The notes under the pieces: generated by a model
What the model saw: only the letters and a program-made list of their open reading frames with translations
What the model was told of the DNA's origin: nothing
Databases searched by the model: none
Shown: piece by piece, positions 1 to 8,603 of the stretch
How the letters are laid out: each line of letters opens with the position of its first letter
How positions within the stretch are numbered: position 1 is the stretch's first letter
Program-made: the position numbers and the translations under genes
From: Dorea sp. AF36-15AT
GTDB lineage: Bacteria; Bacillota; Clostridia; Lachnospirales; Lachnospiraceae
DNA: 64,000 nt
Direction of reading: 5' to 3'
Assembly (NCBI RefSeq): GCF_003477705.1
Contig: NZ_QUDV01000001.1
Location: 682,001-746,000 of the forward strand

Positions 1-818
1 GTCGAATTATCCAGGATCATATATTTGCCTACGGCGTAGCGTGTCAGTCTGCTGATATGGTTCAGGGATGTCTTCTGCGTCTCATAAAGATATTCCAGAA
101 GTGCACCTGCGCCGATCATTCCGCAATTATAATCGTCCAGACCAATCGCTTCCAGAGAGCTTACGTGAAAATGTTCCTTCAACGTGCGTGCACACAGTGC
201 ATCGTCAAAATATGCTGCATCCAATGCTGAAATAGCAATTCCAAGACGATCTTTCAGATCATTCAGGCTTGCACCGCTCATATAGAATGCTTCATTACAG
301 ATGATCTCTGCCGGAGAGAACTTGTAGATCTCATCAAAAAGCTTTTCACTGTTCTCCACTTCCGATACCAGATATTCTCCGGTTGTCACATCTGCTACAG
401 AAAGCCCATATCGATCCTCGATATATACGATGCACATGATATAATTATTCTTACTCTCATCCAGATTCTGGGTGCTCAAAATAGTTCCCGGTGTCACCAC
501 CCGGACAACCTCTCGCTTTACCAGTCCCTTGGCTGTGGCAGGATCTTCTACCTGCTCACAGATTGCCACTTTATGGCCTCTGGAAACCAGCCGGTTCAGA
601 TATCCATCTACTGCATGGTATGGGACACCGCACATCGGTGCACGTTCTTCCAGACCACAGCTTTTACCGGTTAATGTGATCTCCAGTTCCTTTGATGCGG
701 TAATCGCATCATCAAAAAACATCTCATAGAAATCACCCAGACGGTAAAACAAAATACAATCCGGATACTCCTTTTTGGTCTCCATATATTTCTGCATCAT
801 TGGTGTTAATTGTGCCAC
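1..818 (-). CDS. mutS: DNA mismatch repair protein MutS, N-terminal part (runs off the window)
   Basis: MutS recognises mismatched bases and starts mismatch repair together with MutL. Only the first 272 codons are here; the frame is still open at base 1. The start is GTG at 818, giving (M)AQLTPMMQKYMETKKEYPD, preceded by AGAGGAG six bases upstream. The mismatch-binding domain shows FYRLGDFYEMFFDDA, which carries the Phe-x-Glu region typical of MutS domain I. The fragment ends inside the connector region at YMILDNS, matching the family's conserved ILD-x-T-R-R-N stretch. A weak -10 (TATACT, 861-866 on minus) lies upstream. MutS commonly follows miaB in Clostridia; here pruA and a small membrane protein lie between them. 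Confidence 0.95.
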   Translation of the reverse strand, partial: MAQLTPMMQKYMETKKEYPDCILFYRLGDFYEMFFDDAITASKELEITLTGKSCGLEERAPMCGVPYHAVDGYLNRLVSRGHKVAICEQVEDPATAKGLVKREVVRVVTPGTILSTQNLDESKNNYIMCIVYIEDRYGLSVADVTTGEYLVSEVENSEKLFDEIYKFSPAEIICNEAFYMSGASLNDLKDRLGIAISALDAAYFDDALCARTLKEHFHVSSLEAIGLDDYNCGMIGAGALLEYLYETQKTSLNHISRLTRYAVGKYMILDNS

Positions 819-890
819 ATCTATTCTCCTCTTTCACTTATCTTTTGACATACATAGTCTAGTATAGCATCTTTTGTAGATTCATAAAAG

Positions 891-921
891 AAAAAAGAGA
901 CTATTTTTCAATAGCCTCTTT
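891..921 (-). terminator. Intrinsic terminator after pruA
   Basis: On the minus strand a 12-bp stem (AAAGAGGCTATT with AATAGTCTCTTT, one G-U pair) with a GAAA tetraloop is followed by TTTC and more T-rich sequence. It lies 17 bases past the pruA stop and upstream of mutS, so mutS is probably expressed mostly from its own promoter. Confidence 0.85.
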
Positions 922-938
922 CGCGATAATTCTCACTA

Positions 939-2489
939 TTAATCTGTCAGATCTTCTGTAATAGACTTCAGATTCAAGAAGTTTGTAAGGTAATCACTTG
1001 TTCCTGTCTTGGCATCTGTACCGGACATATTGAATCCGCCAAATGGATGCTGAAGTACAACTGCTGCAGTAGATTTACGGTTAAAGTACAGATTACCAAC
1101 GTTAAACTGAACTTTAGCTTTCATGATATTCTCTCTTGTCTCACTGTATACAGAACCTGTCAGACCATATTCTGTCTGATTAGCAATATCAAGTGCCTCA
1201 TCAAAAGAATCTACTTTGATCACTGCAAGTACAGGTCCAAAGATTTCTTCATTTGCAATTCTTGCATCTCTCTTGATATCTCGGATGACTGTCGGATCCA
1301 CAAAGTAACCCTTCTCATCACTGTATGTACCACCATATACGATAGTTCCTTCTTTACGTCCCACTTCGATGTAAGAAGTAATGTTGTTGTATGCATTCTG
1401 GTTGATAACCGGTCCGATGGCTGCATTATCACGTCCTGCACCCTGATCAGCTTTTAACTTCTTAGCTTCTTCTACAACTGCGTCTACCAGTTCATCATAT
1501 ACGTCGCTCATAACGATAGCTCTTGAGCATGCAGAGCATTTCTGTCCCTGGAATGTAAATGCAGAACTTGCAATTCCCTGAGCTGCTTTCTTAATGTTAG
1601 CACTGGAATCTACGATAATTGCATTCTTTCCACCCATCTCTGCAACGACACGTTTGATCCATTTCTGACCCTTAGAAATCTTAGCGGCATGCTCATTAAT
1701 ACGGCATCCGATCTCTTTAGATCCTGTGAAGTTAATGAATCTTGTAAGTGGATGCTCCACAATGAAATCTCCGATATCTGATCCTGATCCTGGAATATAG
1801 TTTACAACACCTGCCGGGATTCCTGCTTTCTCGCACAGCTCCACGAATTTGTAGGCAACGATCGGTGAATCTGATGATGGCTTACATACAATGCTGTTAC
1901 CCGTTACGACTGCCGCTGCAACCATACCACCGATCAGTGATAACGGGAAGTTCCACGGTGGAACAGCCACGCCTACACCGATTGGAATATAGATACATTT
2001 GGTATATTCATCTGTAGGCACAAGCTCCAGTCCTTTTTCCAGATTGTTCATATGCATCACGTATGAATTGATGAAATCCAGAAGCTCACACAGCTCTCCA
2101 TCTGCTTCGCCCCAGTTCTTTCCACTTTCTTCTACATTCCATGCATCGATATAATAACGATTCTCTTCTACTAATCTGGCAAGCTTTCTAAGTGCACGTG
2201 CACGCTCTTCTAACGGAGTAACACTCCATTTCTTAAATGCTTCATTCGCTCCCTGAATAGCCTTTTCAGCAAGCTCCTGGCTGCAAGAACATGCATATCC
2301 GAGCACTTCCTTTGTAGCAGGTGAAAGAGAGGTAATCTTTTTCTCTGTCTCGATTCTCTCTCCGTTAATAATCAGTGGAAATACAGATCCTTTTTCCTTT
2401 TCAACAAGCTGAAAAGCTTCTTCCATTTTTACTTTGTTCTCATCAATAGTAAAATCAAGCTCTGCAGCATTCTTAAATCCTTTTAACAT
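939..2489 (-). CDS. pruA: L-glutamate gamma-semialdehyde (1-pyrroline-5-carboxylate) dehydrogenase
   Basis: This NAD(P)-dependent aldehyde dehydrogenase oxidises glutamate gamma-semialdehyde to glutamate, the last step of proline and arginine breakdown. At 516 residues it matches the Firmicute RocA/PruA type (about 515). Visible features are the PWNFPLSL cofactor-binding stretch, the general-base Glu in VVAEMGGKN (about residue 283) and the catalytic Cys in FQGQKCSACSR (about 317). There is no proline dehydrogenase domain or gene beside it, so its substrate could come from ornithine or arginine catabolism. It has its own promoter and a strong palindrome upstream and is closed by a terminator, so it is a single-gene unit. 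The exact aldehyde substrate is inferred from the family. Confidence 0.9.
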   Translation of the reverse strand: MLKGFKNAAELDFTIDENKVKMEEAFQLVEKEKGSVFPLIINGERIETEKKITSLSPATKEVLGYACSCSQELAEKAIQGANEAFKKWSVTPLEERARALRKLARLVEENRYYIDAWNVEESGKNWGEADGELCELLDFINSYVMHMNNLEKGLELVPTDEYTKCIYIPIGVGVAVPPWNFPLSLIGGMVAAAVVTGNSIVCKPSSDSPIVAYKFVELCEKAGIPAGVVNYIPGSGSDIGDFIVEHPLTRFINFTGSKEIGCRINEHAAKISKGQKWIKRVVAEMGGKNAIIVDSSANIKKAAQGIASSAFTFQGQKCSACSRAIVMSDVYDELVDAVVEEAKKLKADQGAGRDNAAIGPVINQNAYNNITSYIEVGRKEGTIVYGGTYSDEKGYFVDPTVIRDIKRDARIANEEIFGPVLAVIKVDSFDEALDIANQTEYGLTGSVYSETRENIMKAKVQFNVGNLYFNRKSTAAVVLQHPFGGFNMSGTDAKTGTSDYLTNFLNLKSITEDLTD

Positions 2490-2522
2490 TTTGTATACCT
2501 CCAGCTATCGTTCGTTTTCTAT

Positions 2523-2551
2523 ATATTAGCAGTTGGATTTTTGCAAGTCAA
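2523..2551 (-). promoter_or_regulatory. Sigma-A promoter of pruA
   Basis: On the minus strand TTGACT (-35, 2546-2551) and TAATAT (-10, 2523-2528) are separated by exactly 17 bases, close to the vegetative consensus. The -10 ends 33 bases before the pruA start codon. Confidence 0.8.
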
Positions 2552-2554
2552 TAC

Positions 2555-2580
2555 ATTTTTGTATAATTGTATACAAAAAT
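2555..2580. promoter_or_regulatory. Palindromic operator candidate upstream of the pruA -35
   Basis: Perfect 11-bp arms ATTTTTGTATA (2555-2565) and TATACAAAAAT (2570-2580) with a 4-base centre. The right half contains TTGTATACAA, which resembles operators of GntR/FadR-type regulators. It abuts the -35 element, so it could serve an activator or a repressor. No regulator gene lies next to it. The protein bound is inferred; the palindrome is seen directly. Confidence 0.55.
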
Positions 2581-2599
2581 TCAATTTGTGTTCATTAAA

Positions 2600-3019
2600 T
2601 TATAGAATATGATACGACGGTTTAACTTCTTTGTAAAGATAAAATGCAAGATAGCCACTGAGAAAAATTCCAAGTACACTTAGGCCTGAAAAAATAATCA
2701 TAAAAGGTACACAGATCTGTCCAAATACCTGTAACGGCATCTGGCTGTAATCCCAGACACTGTAATGCAGCCACTTATTTACGATGATTCCTGTAATGAA
2801 TTCCCCTGCCGTTACAAATACGGTACAGCGAAGCGTCTGTTTCCAGACAGGTTCCTGCCATCCCATGCTCTCTCCCTGAATATAAAAAAACACAAAACAG
2901 ATACCACCAAGCACATACATAGACCAGTGGGAGAATCCACGGAACAGTATTTCAAATGTATAATACAGAGCACCGCCAAGTGCCCAGAAAAATAAATATT
3001 TACTGATTTTCCGCATCAT
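2600..3019 (-). CDS. Small membrane protein of the putative ABC-transporter type IV family (PF06541-like)
   Basis: About 139 residues with four hydrophobic stretches. The C-terminal half carries the family pattern around WDYSQMPLQVFGQICVPF, typical of the CmpB-like putative ABC transporter permeases common in Clostridia, whose transport function is unproven. The frame is open further upstream, but the start MMRKISKYLFF at 3019 fits best because GTGAGGG lies just before it. That ribosome binding site is inside the 3' arm of a terminator-like hairpin (3021-3064). The gene lies between miaB and pruA on the same strand. Confidence 0.65.
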   Translation of the reverse strand: MMRKISKYLFFWALGGALYYTFEILFRGFSHWSMYVLGGICFVFFYIQGESMGWQEPVWKQTLRCTVFVTAGEFITGIIVNKWLHYSVWDYSQMPLQVFGQICVPFMIIFSGLSVLGIFLSGYLAFYLYKEVKPSYHIL

Positions 3020-3020
3020 A

Positions 3021-3064
3021 AAAACGCCCTCACTATGTTTCTTACCACATAGTGTGAGCGTTTT
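3021..3064 (-). terminator. Terminator hairpin that contains the ribosome binding site of the next gene
   Basis: On the minus strand AAAACGCTCACACTATGT pairs with ACATAGTGAGGGCGTTTT over 18 positions with one A-A mismatch and a G-U pair, loop GGTAAGAA, then a U tract that runs into ATGATG. It probably ends the miaB transcript. The GAGGG needed to translate the downstream membrane protein lies in the 3' arm. Confidence 0.75.
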
Positions 3065-3147
3065 AAGTTCAAAATATTTATAATTACAGGTGGCAGATTC
3101 CACCATTTGCAGCATCTACAAGCTGCTTTAAATAGTATAAATTTAAT

Positions 3148-4590
3148 TTAAGCTTGTGTACCAAGGTAATAGAATCCCTTACATTCATCCAGATGCACTT
3201 CTACAATCTTACCGATCAAATCAGCTTCTCCTGGGAAATGAACCAGCAGATTATTACTCATTCTTCCGGTAACCAGTGTGTCGTCGTGATCATTCACAGA
3301 TTCTACCAGAACAGATACCGTCTTACCTTCGTGTACGGAGCATACTTCTGCTGAGATCTTCTGTACTTCCGCAAGGAGTCGATCAAAACGTTCGTGAACC
3401 ACATCATCCGGAACCTGATTCTCCATAACAGCAGCCGGTGTTCCGGTACGTTTGGAATAAATGAACGTAAATGCACTGTCGTATCGTACCTTTTTCACAA
3501 TATCCATGGTATCCTCAAAATCTTCTTCTGTCTCTCCCGGGAATCCTACAATAATGTCCGTAGTAAGGGAGATATCCGGAATCGCAGTTTTAATCCGTTC
3601 TACCAGGTCAAGATACTGCTCCTTTGTATAACGACGGTTCATTTTCTTCAGAATCTCTGTGCTTCCGGACTGCACCGGTAAATGAAGATGCTTACAGATC
3701 TTCTTGGAATTCTTCATAACTTCGATCAGTTCATCAGATAGATCCTTAGGATGAGAAGTCATGAAACGAATGCGCTCCAGTCCTTCAATTTTTTCAATTT
3801 CCTGCAGAAGTTCGGCAAATGACATTGGCTCGTCCAGATTCTTGCCATAGGAATTGACATTCTGACCAAGCAGCATGATTTCCACTACACCATCTGCCAC
3901 AAGACGTTCGATCTCACGCACAATTGCTTTCGGATCACGGCTCCGCTCTCGCCCTCTTACGTACGGCACAATACAGTAGCTACAGAAATTATTGCAGCCA
4001 AACATAATATTAACACCGGATTTGAAATGGAACTTTCGTTCACTTGGCAGATCTTCTACAATCTTATCGGTATCTTTCCAGATATCAATGACCATACGGT
4101 CTGACTCGAAACGAGTGGTAATTAACTCTGCAAATTTATAGATATTATGAGTTCCAAAAATCAGATCCACAAACCGATAACTCTTTTTTAACTTCTCTAC
4201 AACTTCCGGTTCCTGCATCATACAGCCGCAGAGACCGATCATCATATGTGGACGTTTTTTCTTGACACGGTTTAACTGTCCCAGACGCCCATAGACTCTC
4301 ATATTTGCATTTTCGCGGACAGTACAGGTATTGTAGATTACAAAATCCGCATTCTCTTCTTTTTCCTCTTCCGCATATCCGATCTTACGAAGGATACCTA
4401 CCAGTTTTTCTGAATCTCTGGCATTCATCTGACACCCAAAGGTTACCACACAGAACGTCGGCTGATGACCGATCTGTGCTTCCAGGTTCTTTACGTATTT
4501 TTTCGCTTTTTCTATGTAATAGTACTGACGCTCCGGTTCTGTTACCGGAATCTGCTCAGACAAACTGATGTCTGGTTTCATCGTATTCAT
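3148..4590 (-). CDS. miaB: tRNA-2-methylthio-N6-dimethylallyladenosine synthase MiaB
   Basis: A radical SAM methylthiotransferase that adds the methylthio group to i6A37 of tRNAs reading UNN codons. The order is UPF0004 domain with cluster cysteines in TFGCQMNARDSE, YNTCTVRENAN and GLCGCM, then the radical SAM motif CNNFCSYC (about residues 198-206), then a C-terminal TRAM domain. The 480-residue length is usual for the clostridial form. The gene start overlaps the end of the DUF4250 gene by 35 bases in another frame, so the two are probably translationally linked. Confidence 0.95.
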   Translation of the reverse strand: MNTMKPDISLSEQIPVTEPERQYYYIEKAKKYVKNLEAQIGHQPTFCVVTFGCQMNARDSEKLVGILRKIGYAEEEKEENADFVIYNTCTVRENANMRVYGRLGQLNRVKKKRPHMMIGLCGCMMQEPEVVEKLKKSYRFVDLIFGTHNIYKFAELITTRFESDRMVIDIWKDTDKIVEDLPSERKFHFKSGVNIMFGCNNFCSYCIVPYVRGRERSRDPKAIVREIERLVADGVVEIMLLGQNVNSYGKNLDEPMSFAELLQEIEKIEGLERIRFMTSHPKDLSDELIEVMKNSKKICKHLHLPVQSGSTEILKKMNRRYTKEQYLDLVERIKTAIPDISLTTDIIVGFPGETEEDFEDTMDIVKKVRYDSAFTFIYSKRTGTPAAVMENQVPDDVVHERFDRLLAEVQKISAEVCSVHEGKTVSVLVESVNDHDDTLVTGRMSNNLLVHFPGEADLIGKIVEVHLDECKGFYYLGTQA

Positions 4591-4735
4591 AATCTATTCC
4601 TTTCAGTGTTTCGATTAATTCTTCCTTATTGACTCCAAGATCCTCACAGAAAGCATCCAGTGAGTCGTAAAAATCCCGAAGCTTAGTGTTTACAACACTT
4701 AACAGCAGCATCGGATCTTTGGGCAGATTGTTCAT
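4556..4735 (-). CDS. DUF4250 domain protein (59 residues)
   Basis: A short gene starting MNNLPKDPMLLLSVVNTKLR and ending YEYDETRHQFV. The pattern NLPKDPxxLLSxVNxKLRDxYxSLD followed by a YEYD ending matches the DUF4250 family of small clostridial proteins of unknown function. The start is backed by AAAGGA eight bases upstream, inside the end of the DUF896 gene. The stop lies inside the miaB start region (35-base overlap). Order DUF896, DUF4250, miaB suggests one transcript. No catalytic motif is visible. Confidence 0.85.
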   Translation of the reverse strand: MNNLPKDPMLLLSVVNTKLRDFYDSLDAFCEDLGVNKEELIETLKGIDYEYDETRHQFV

Positions 4736-4737
4736 CC

Positions 4738-4959
4738 TTAATTTCCTTTCTTATGTCCGTGTTTTTTACCAAGATCGGTAATACTTCCATCCTTTTCCTG
4801 GATCGAAATATTATCCAACTGCGAGCTAAGGTTGCGTTTTATCGCATCGATATATTCTTTTCGAAGAATCTGCTGTTCCATCTTCTCAACTTCTGACAGA
4901 CCTTCTGCTTTTGACTTACGGTATAACTCATTGATTCGATCAATTCTAGATTTATCCAT
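4738..4959 (-). CDS. DUF896 family protein (YnzC-like)
   Basis: A 73-residue protein starting MDKSRIDRINELYRKSKAEG with the family pattern GLSEVEKMEQQILRKEYIDAIK and a Lys/His-rich end. In Bacillus the homologue ynzC sits in the SOS operon with yneA, but its function is unknown. AAAGGA lies eight bases before the ATG. The stop is 2 bases from the DUF4250 start codon, so these genes are coupled. Confidence 0.85.
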   Translation of the reverse strand: MDKSRIDRINELYRKSKAEGLSEVEKMEQQILRKEYIDAIKRNLSSQLDNISIQEKDGSITDLGKKHGHKKGN

Positions 4960-5006
4960 TGTAACAATCCTTTCCAGATTAACTGTTTTAAGTTATCTTA
5001 TTTTAT

Positions 5007-5372
5007 CTAACTACTGTAATTTTCCAGAAAGCCATATAATTCCTGCAGACTTTCCACGTATTTACCATTCTTAATTTCATTTTGAAGTGTAACCGGAAGT
5101 TCAGTCACTTCAATACTTGTATATTCATATACTGTTTTTTTATCCTGCAGACAGACAATCACAAACCCTTCCCTCTGCATTAAGTAATAGCCAGCATTTT
5201 TCTCAGCGCTGCCCTCCGTCGTCTGAACAGGATTCTGCTTCAGCTCAGATTCTATCTCCTCTTTTTGACGGTCTACCGCAGCATAATAACTTAACTGATA
5301 TGCTCCGGCAAGCAGAACAATGATGACCAGTGATACAGTCAGAAACCAGATACTATACTTTTTACTATTCAT
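5007..5372 (-). CDS. Membrane-anchored protein with a BofC C-terminal-like domain
   Basis: 121 residues: an N-terminal hydrophobic anchor (about residues 8-30), a short charged linker, then a globular part with YYLMQREGFVIVCLQDKKTVYE and LPVTLQNEIKNGKYVESLQELYGFLE. This YYL...VYE...LP...EI-x-x-GK arrangement resembles the C-terminal domain of BofC, a Bacillus forespore protein that restrains the SpoIVB protease. Function here is inferred only from that resemblance. AAGGAG precedes the start. It lies between the SpoVB-like flippase and DUF896. Confidence 0.6.
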   Translation of the reverse strand: MNSKKYSIWFLTVSLVIIVLLAGAYQLSYYAAVDRQKEEIESELKQNPVQTTEGSAEKNAGYYLMQREGFVIVCLQDKKTVYEYTSIEVTELPVTLQNEIKNGKYVESLQELYGFLENYSS

Positions 5373-5453
5373 AGGAAATCTCCTTTTTTAGTATAGTATC
5401 GGTTATCCACTCTGTATTTATACAATCACCTTTCGATTATCTGATGCAATATC

Positions 5454-7103
5454 CTATCGAAGCAAATGAAGCTTTTTGAAAAGACCAACAATCTTTGTAC
5501 CCATCGGTAATGTCTTAATTTCCGCTTCTGTAACACCCTTCAATAAAATCAATGCCACAAAGTATACCGCAATTGCCACAAGTACCGCAATCACAGTCGC
5601 AATATGAGGTCCTGCAAATAACTCAAACACCAGATGAACACCAAGTGCCACAATACTCATAATAATTGCCGATATACCAGGGATAATAAATGTCTTACGG
5701 TATTCCTGTACATAGCCGCTGCATTTCCTGAGATCTCTGTCATTCAAAACACAGATCGCAGCTGCAAAAATAATCTTACTTGCGACAATAGAATAAATAT
5801 TCCAATGAAATGCTACCAGCATAATGTACAGTGCAACCAGATGGATTACCAGCGAAATTGCTGCATTCTTAACAGGCTGTGACATATGATCCATACCCTG
5901 AAGTGCTGCATTGGTCACAGTAGACAGGCAGAAAAATACAACCGAAATTCCACCAATCTTAAGCAGCATTGCCGGAATTGTATTATCCTGCGTAAAATAC
6001 AACAGATCCAGGATCGGTTTGCCAAGTGTAATAAATGCTGCTGCGCATGGAATCGCAATGATCATATTAAATCGGCTGACCAGATCAATCTTATTATGTA
6101 TTTCTTTACGGCTTCCTGTCTGAATCGTAGCCACAAGACTTGGCATAAAGGATGCCGCCAATGCACTTGCAACACTCAGCGGAATATTGGTGATCGTATC
6201 ATACTGTCCGCTGAACATACCAAGAAGTTCAGTGTATTCTTTTTTCGGCATTCCCTGCGCTGCCATAGCATTTGTAAATACCGCCTGATCTAACAGGTTA
6301 CTGATATTGTATACGGTAGCGCTTAAAATAACCGGTGCAATCGTAAAAAGCAGTACTTTCGCAATATGTTTACCACTCTCGGTACGATGTTCTGTATCAT
6401 GTTTCATTTGCTTTTTGAAGCCTTTTCTAAAGACACAGAATAAAAGAATCAAAAATACCAGGGCAGCCAGTGCACCGGCAACCGTTCCCAATGTTGCACC
6501 TGCTGCTGCGTAAGCTGCTCCATAAGATTTCTTGTCTGCTCCTGATACGGAATTCTGTCCAACCTTTAATAACATGTATGCGCCAACAATACTTACGATC
6601 GCATTGATGATCTGCTCTACAGTCTGTGATACCGCCGTAGGGATCATGGTTCCGAAGCCCTGGAAGAACCCACGAAATACACCAAGAAATGCAACAACCA
6701 GAATACATGGTGCCAGTACACGGAGTGCATAGACGGACAGATCCATCTTCATAATATCTGTCGCAATGAATCCTGCTCCAAAGAATACGATTGCAGTAAC
6801 AATACCACCGGCTATGATCGCAAATGTCATTGCCCCATGGAAAACGCGGTATGCATTGCGGTACTGTCCGGTAGCCACTCTTGCAGATACCAATTTGGAT
6901 ACGGCAGTCGGCAGACTGTAAGAAGTTAACATCAGTGCCAGATTGTATACTTGAAATACCATTCCGTAGTATCCATTTCCTTCGGCTCCCATAATATTAG
7001 TCACCGGAATACGATAAGCAAGTCCGATAATTTTTGTAATTAATGCAGTGGCAGCGAGGATAGCGCCCTGCATCAGAAAGCTGTTTTCTTTTTTCTTTGA
7101 CAT
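5454..7103 (-). CDS. Polysaccharide biosynthesis / SpoVB-type flippase (MOP superfamily)
   Basis: 549 residues and about 14 membrane segments, starting MSKKKENSFLMQGAILAATA. The N-terminal ALITKIIGLAYRIPVTNIMG stretch is typical of the SpoVB/MurJ branch of the MOP exporters, which move lipid-linked sugar precursors (lipid II-like) across the membrane. In spore formers this branch often acts in cortex or wall synthesis. It starts 11 bases after ybeY and shares its transcript, which begins with the sporulation genes yqfC and yqfD. Substrate is inferred. Confidence 0.85.
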   Translation of the reverse strand: MSKKKENSFLMQGAILAATALITKIIGLAYRIPVTNIMGAEGNGYYGMVFQVYNLALMLTSYSLPTAVSKLVSARVATGQYRNAYRVFHGAMTFAIIAGGIVTAIVFFGAGFIATDIMKMDLSVYALRVLAPCILVVAFLGVFRGFFQGFGTMIPTAVSQTVEQIINAIVSIVGAYMLLKVGQNSVSGADKKSYGAAYAAAGATLGTVAGALAALVFLILLFCVFRKGFKKQMKHDTEHRTESGKHIAKVLLFTIAPVILSATVYNISNLLDQAVFTNAMAAQGMPKKEYTELLGMFSGQYDTITNIPLSVASALAASFMPSLVATIQTGSRKEIHNKIDLVSRFNMIIAIPCAAAFITLGKPILDLLYFTQDNTIPAMLLKIGGISVVFFCLSTVTNAALQGMDHMSQPVKNAAISLVIHLVALYIMLVAFHWNIYSIVASKIIFAAAICVLNDRDLRKCSGYVQEYRKTFIIPGISAIIMSIVALGVHLVFELFAGPHIATVIAVLVAIAVYFVALILLKGVTEAEIKTLPMGTKIVGLFKKLHLLR

Positions 7104-7114
7104 AATCTTTTCCT

Positions 7115-7609
7115 CTAACGAACGATATTCAGTGCATTTAGAATCTCATTCTGCATACGTTCCATCGTCTTACGTTCTTCCTCTTCCATATGGTCATAAC
7201 CGAATAAGTGTAACATAGAATGAGCAATTAGGAAAGCATATTCTCGTTTTATTTCATGTCCGTACTCTTCTGCCTGAGCGATTACTCTGTCTTTAGAGAT
7301 CACAATATCCCCAAGCAGCAGTTCTCCGGTCTCCGGATGGAAACAGTCATACTGATCTTCCAGAAAATCAAATTGTCCTGCTTCTTCGTATTCAACCATC
7401 GGAAAAGAAAGTACATCTGTCGGACGATCAATACCTCTGTGTTCTTTGTTCATCTGATGAATCTCTTCATCCGTAGTCAACAACAGATTCACCTCTGCCT
7501 CATAAGGACATTCCGCATAATCAAGTGCTGCTTCAATCACTTCTTTTGCAAGGCCCTCACAGTCGACCGGAAGCTTTACCTCGCCTTCTTCTTCATAATT
7601 TAATGTCAT
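7115..7609 (-). CDS. ybeY: Endoribonuclease YbeY (16S rRNA maturation)
   Basis: A zinc-dependent single-strand endoribonuclease needed for 16S rRNA 3' end maturation and 70S quality control. The metal site is seen as HSMLHLFGYDH near the C-terminus, and DRPTDVLSFPM is the family's conserved central motif. The frame is open 17 codons further upstream, into phoH, but MTLNYEEEG at 7609 has AGGAG nine bases before it and starts one base after the phoH stop, so this start was chosen. The phoH-ybeY order is widely conserved. Confidence 0.92.
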   Translation of the reverse strand: MTLNYEEEGEVKLPVDCEGLAKEVIEAALDYAECPYEAEVNLLLTTDEEIHQMNKEHRGIDRPTDVLSFPMVEYEEAGQFDFLEDQYDCFHPETGELLLGDIVISKDRVIAQAEEYGHEIKREYAFLIAHSMLHLFGYDHMEEEERKTMERMQNEILNALNIVR

Positions 7610-7610
7610 A

Positions 7611-8603
7611 TTATTTTCTCCTCTTACCGTGTTCTCTGCCACGCGACTTCTTTGACTCATAATCTTCGTATGCCTTTACAATCTGCTGTACCAGTGGATG
7701 TCTAACTACATCCTTGCTGGTAAGCTTGCATACCGAGATCTCTTCAATCTTTTTGACAACATTAATGGCCACATCTAATCCGGAAGTCTGACCTGCCGGA
7801 AGATCCTTCTGCGTCGAATCTCCGGTAATAACTACCTTAGAGCCAAATCCAATACGCGTCAGAAACATCTTCATCTGCGCAGGTGTAGTATTCTGTGCTT
7901 CATCCAGGATAATAAAGGCATTGTCAAGTGTACGGCCTCGCATGTATGCAAGAGGCGCCACCTCGATCAGACCTTTTTCTGAATTCTTAAGAAAACTTTC
8001 CGCTCCCATGATCTGATACAGTGCATCATACAATGGGCGCAGATACGGATCAATCTTACTCTGCAGATCACCCGGCAGGAAACCAAGCTTCTCTCCCGCT
8101 TCAATCGCTGGTCTTGTCAGAATGATCCTCCCTACTTCGTTATTCTTAAATGCAGTAATGGCCATCGCCATTGCAAGATATGTTTTACCTGTTCCGGCAG
8201 GTCCAAGCCCAAATACGATCATCTGTTTCCGAATCGCATCTACATATTTCTTCTGTCCCAATGTCTTAGGCTTGATAGGTTTCCCCTGCAATGTATGACA
8301 GATAATGTCATCATCAATCTCGAGTACTTTACCTTCGCTCTGTTCCATAGAAAGCGCCAGTGTGTAATTCACGTTCTGTTCCTGAATCTGATTGCCACGT
8401 CTTGCAAGCGCCGTAAGCTGTTCCAGTACACTTTTCGCCTGCAGCGCCACAGTCTCTTCACCCAAAATCTTCACAGTGTCATCTCTGGCAATCAGAGTCA
8501 CGTGCAATGTTCGTTCTATTTTCTTTGCAAATGCATCAAATTGTCCGAATACATTTGCCTGATGCTCAGCAGGAATATCTACTGTTGTTTCAATCATCCC
8601 CAT
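7611..8603 (-). CDS. phoH: PhoH-like ATPase (YbeZ/PhoL)
   Basis: A cytoplasmic RNA-associated P-loop ATPase that works with YbeY in RNA metabolism. 330 residues; Walker A GPAGTGKTYLA at about 131-141, Walker B as FIILDEAQNTTPAQMKMFL, and an N-terminal nucleic-acid binding segment before it. The Lys/Arg-rich tail (SKKSRGREHGKRRK) may bind RNA. It overlaps the end of yqfD by 14 bases and is followed directly by ybeY, as in many Firmicutes. Confidence 0.93.
   Translation of the reverse strand: MGMIETTVDIPAEHQANVFGQFDAFAKKIERTLHVTLIARDDTVKILGEETVALQAKSVLEQLTALARRGNQIQEQNVNYTLALSMEQSEGKVLEIDDDIICHTLQGKPIKPKTLGQKKYVDAIRKQMIVFGLGPAGTGKTYLAMAMAITAFKNNEVGRIILTRPAIEAGEKLGFLPGDLQSKIDPYLRPLYDALYQIMGAESFLKNSEKGLIEVAPLAYMRGRTLDNAFIILDEAQNTTPAQMKMFLTRIGFGSKVVITGDSTQKDLPAGQTSGLDVAINVVKKIEEISVCKLTSKDVVRHPLVQQIVKAYEDYESKKSRGREHGKRRK

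Noticed and set aside
1047..1457. Plus-strand open frame of 136 codons opposite pruA
   Set aside because: Antisense shadow of a conserved gene, with no ribosome binding site and low-complexity Cys/Ile/Ser content. The same applies to the many other open frames lying opposite or inside the annotated genes.
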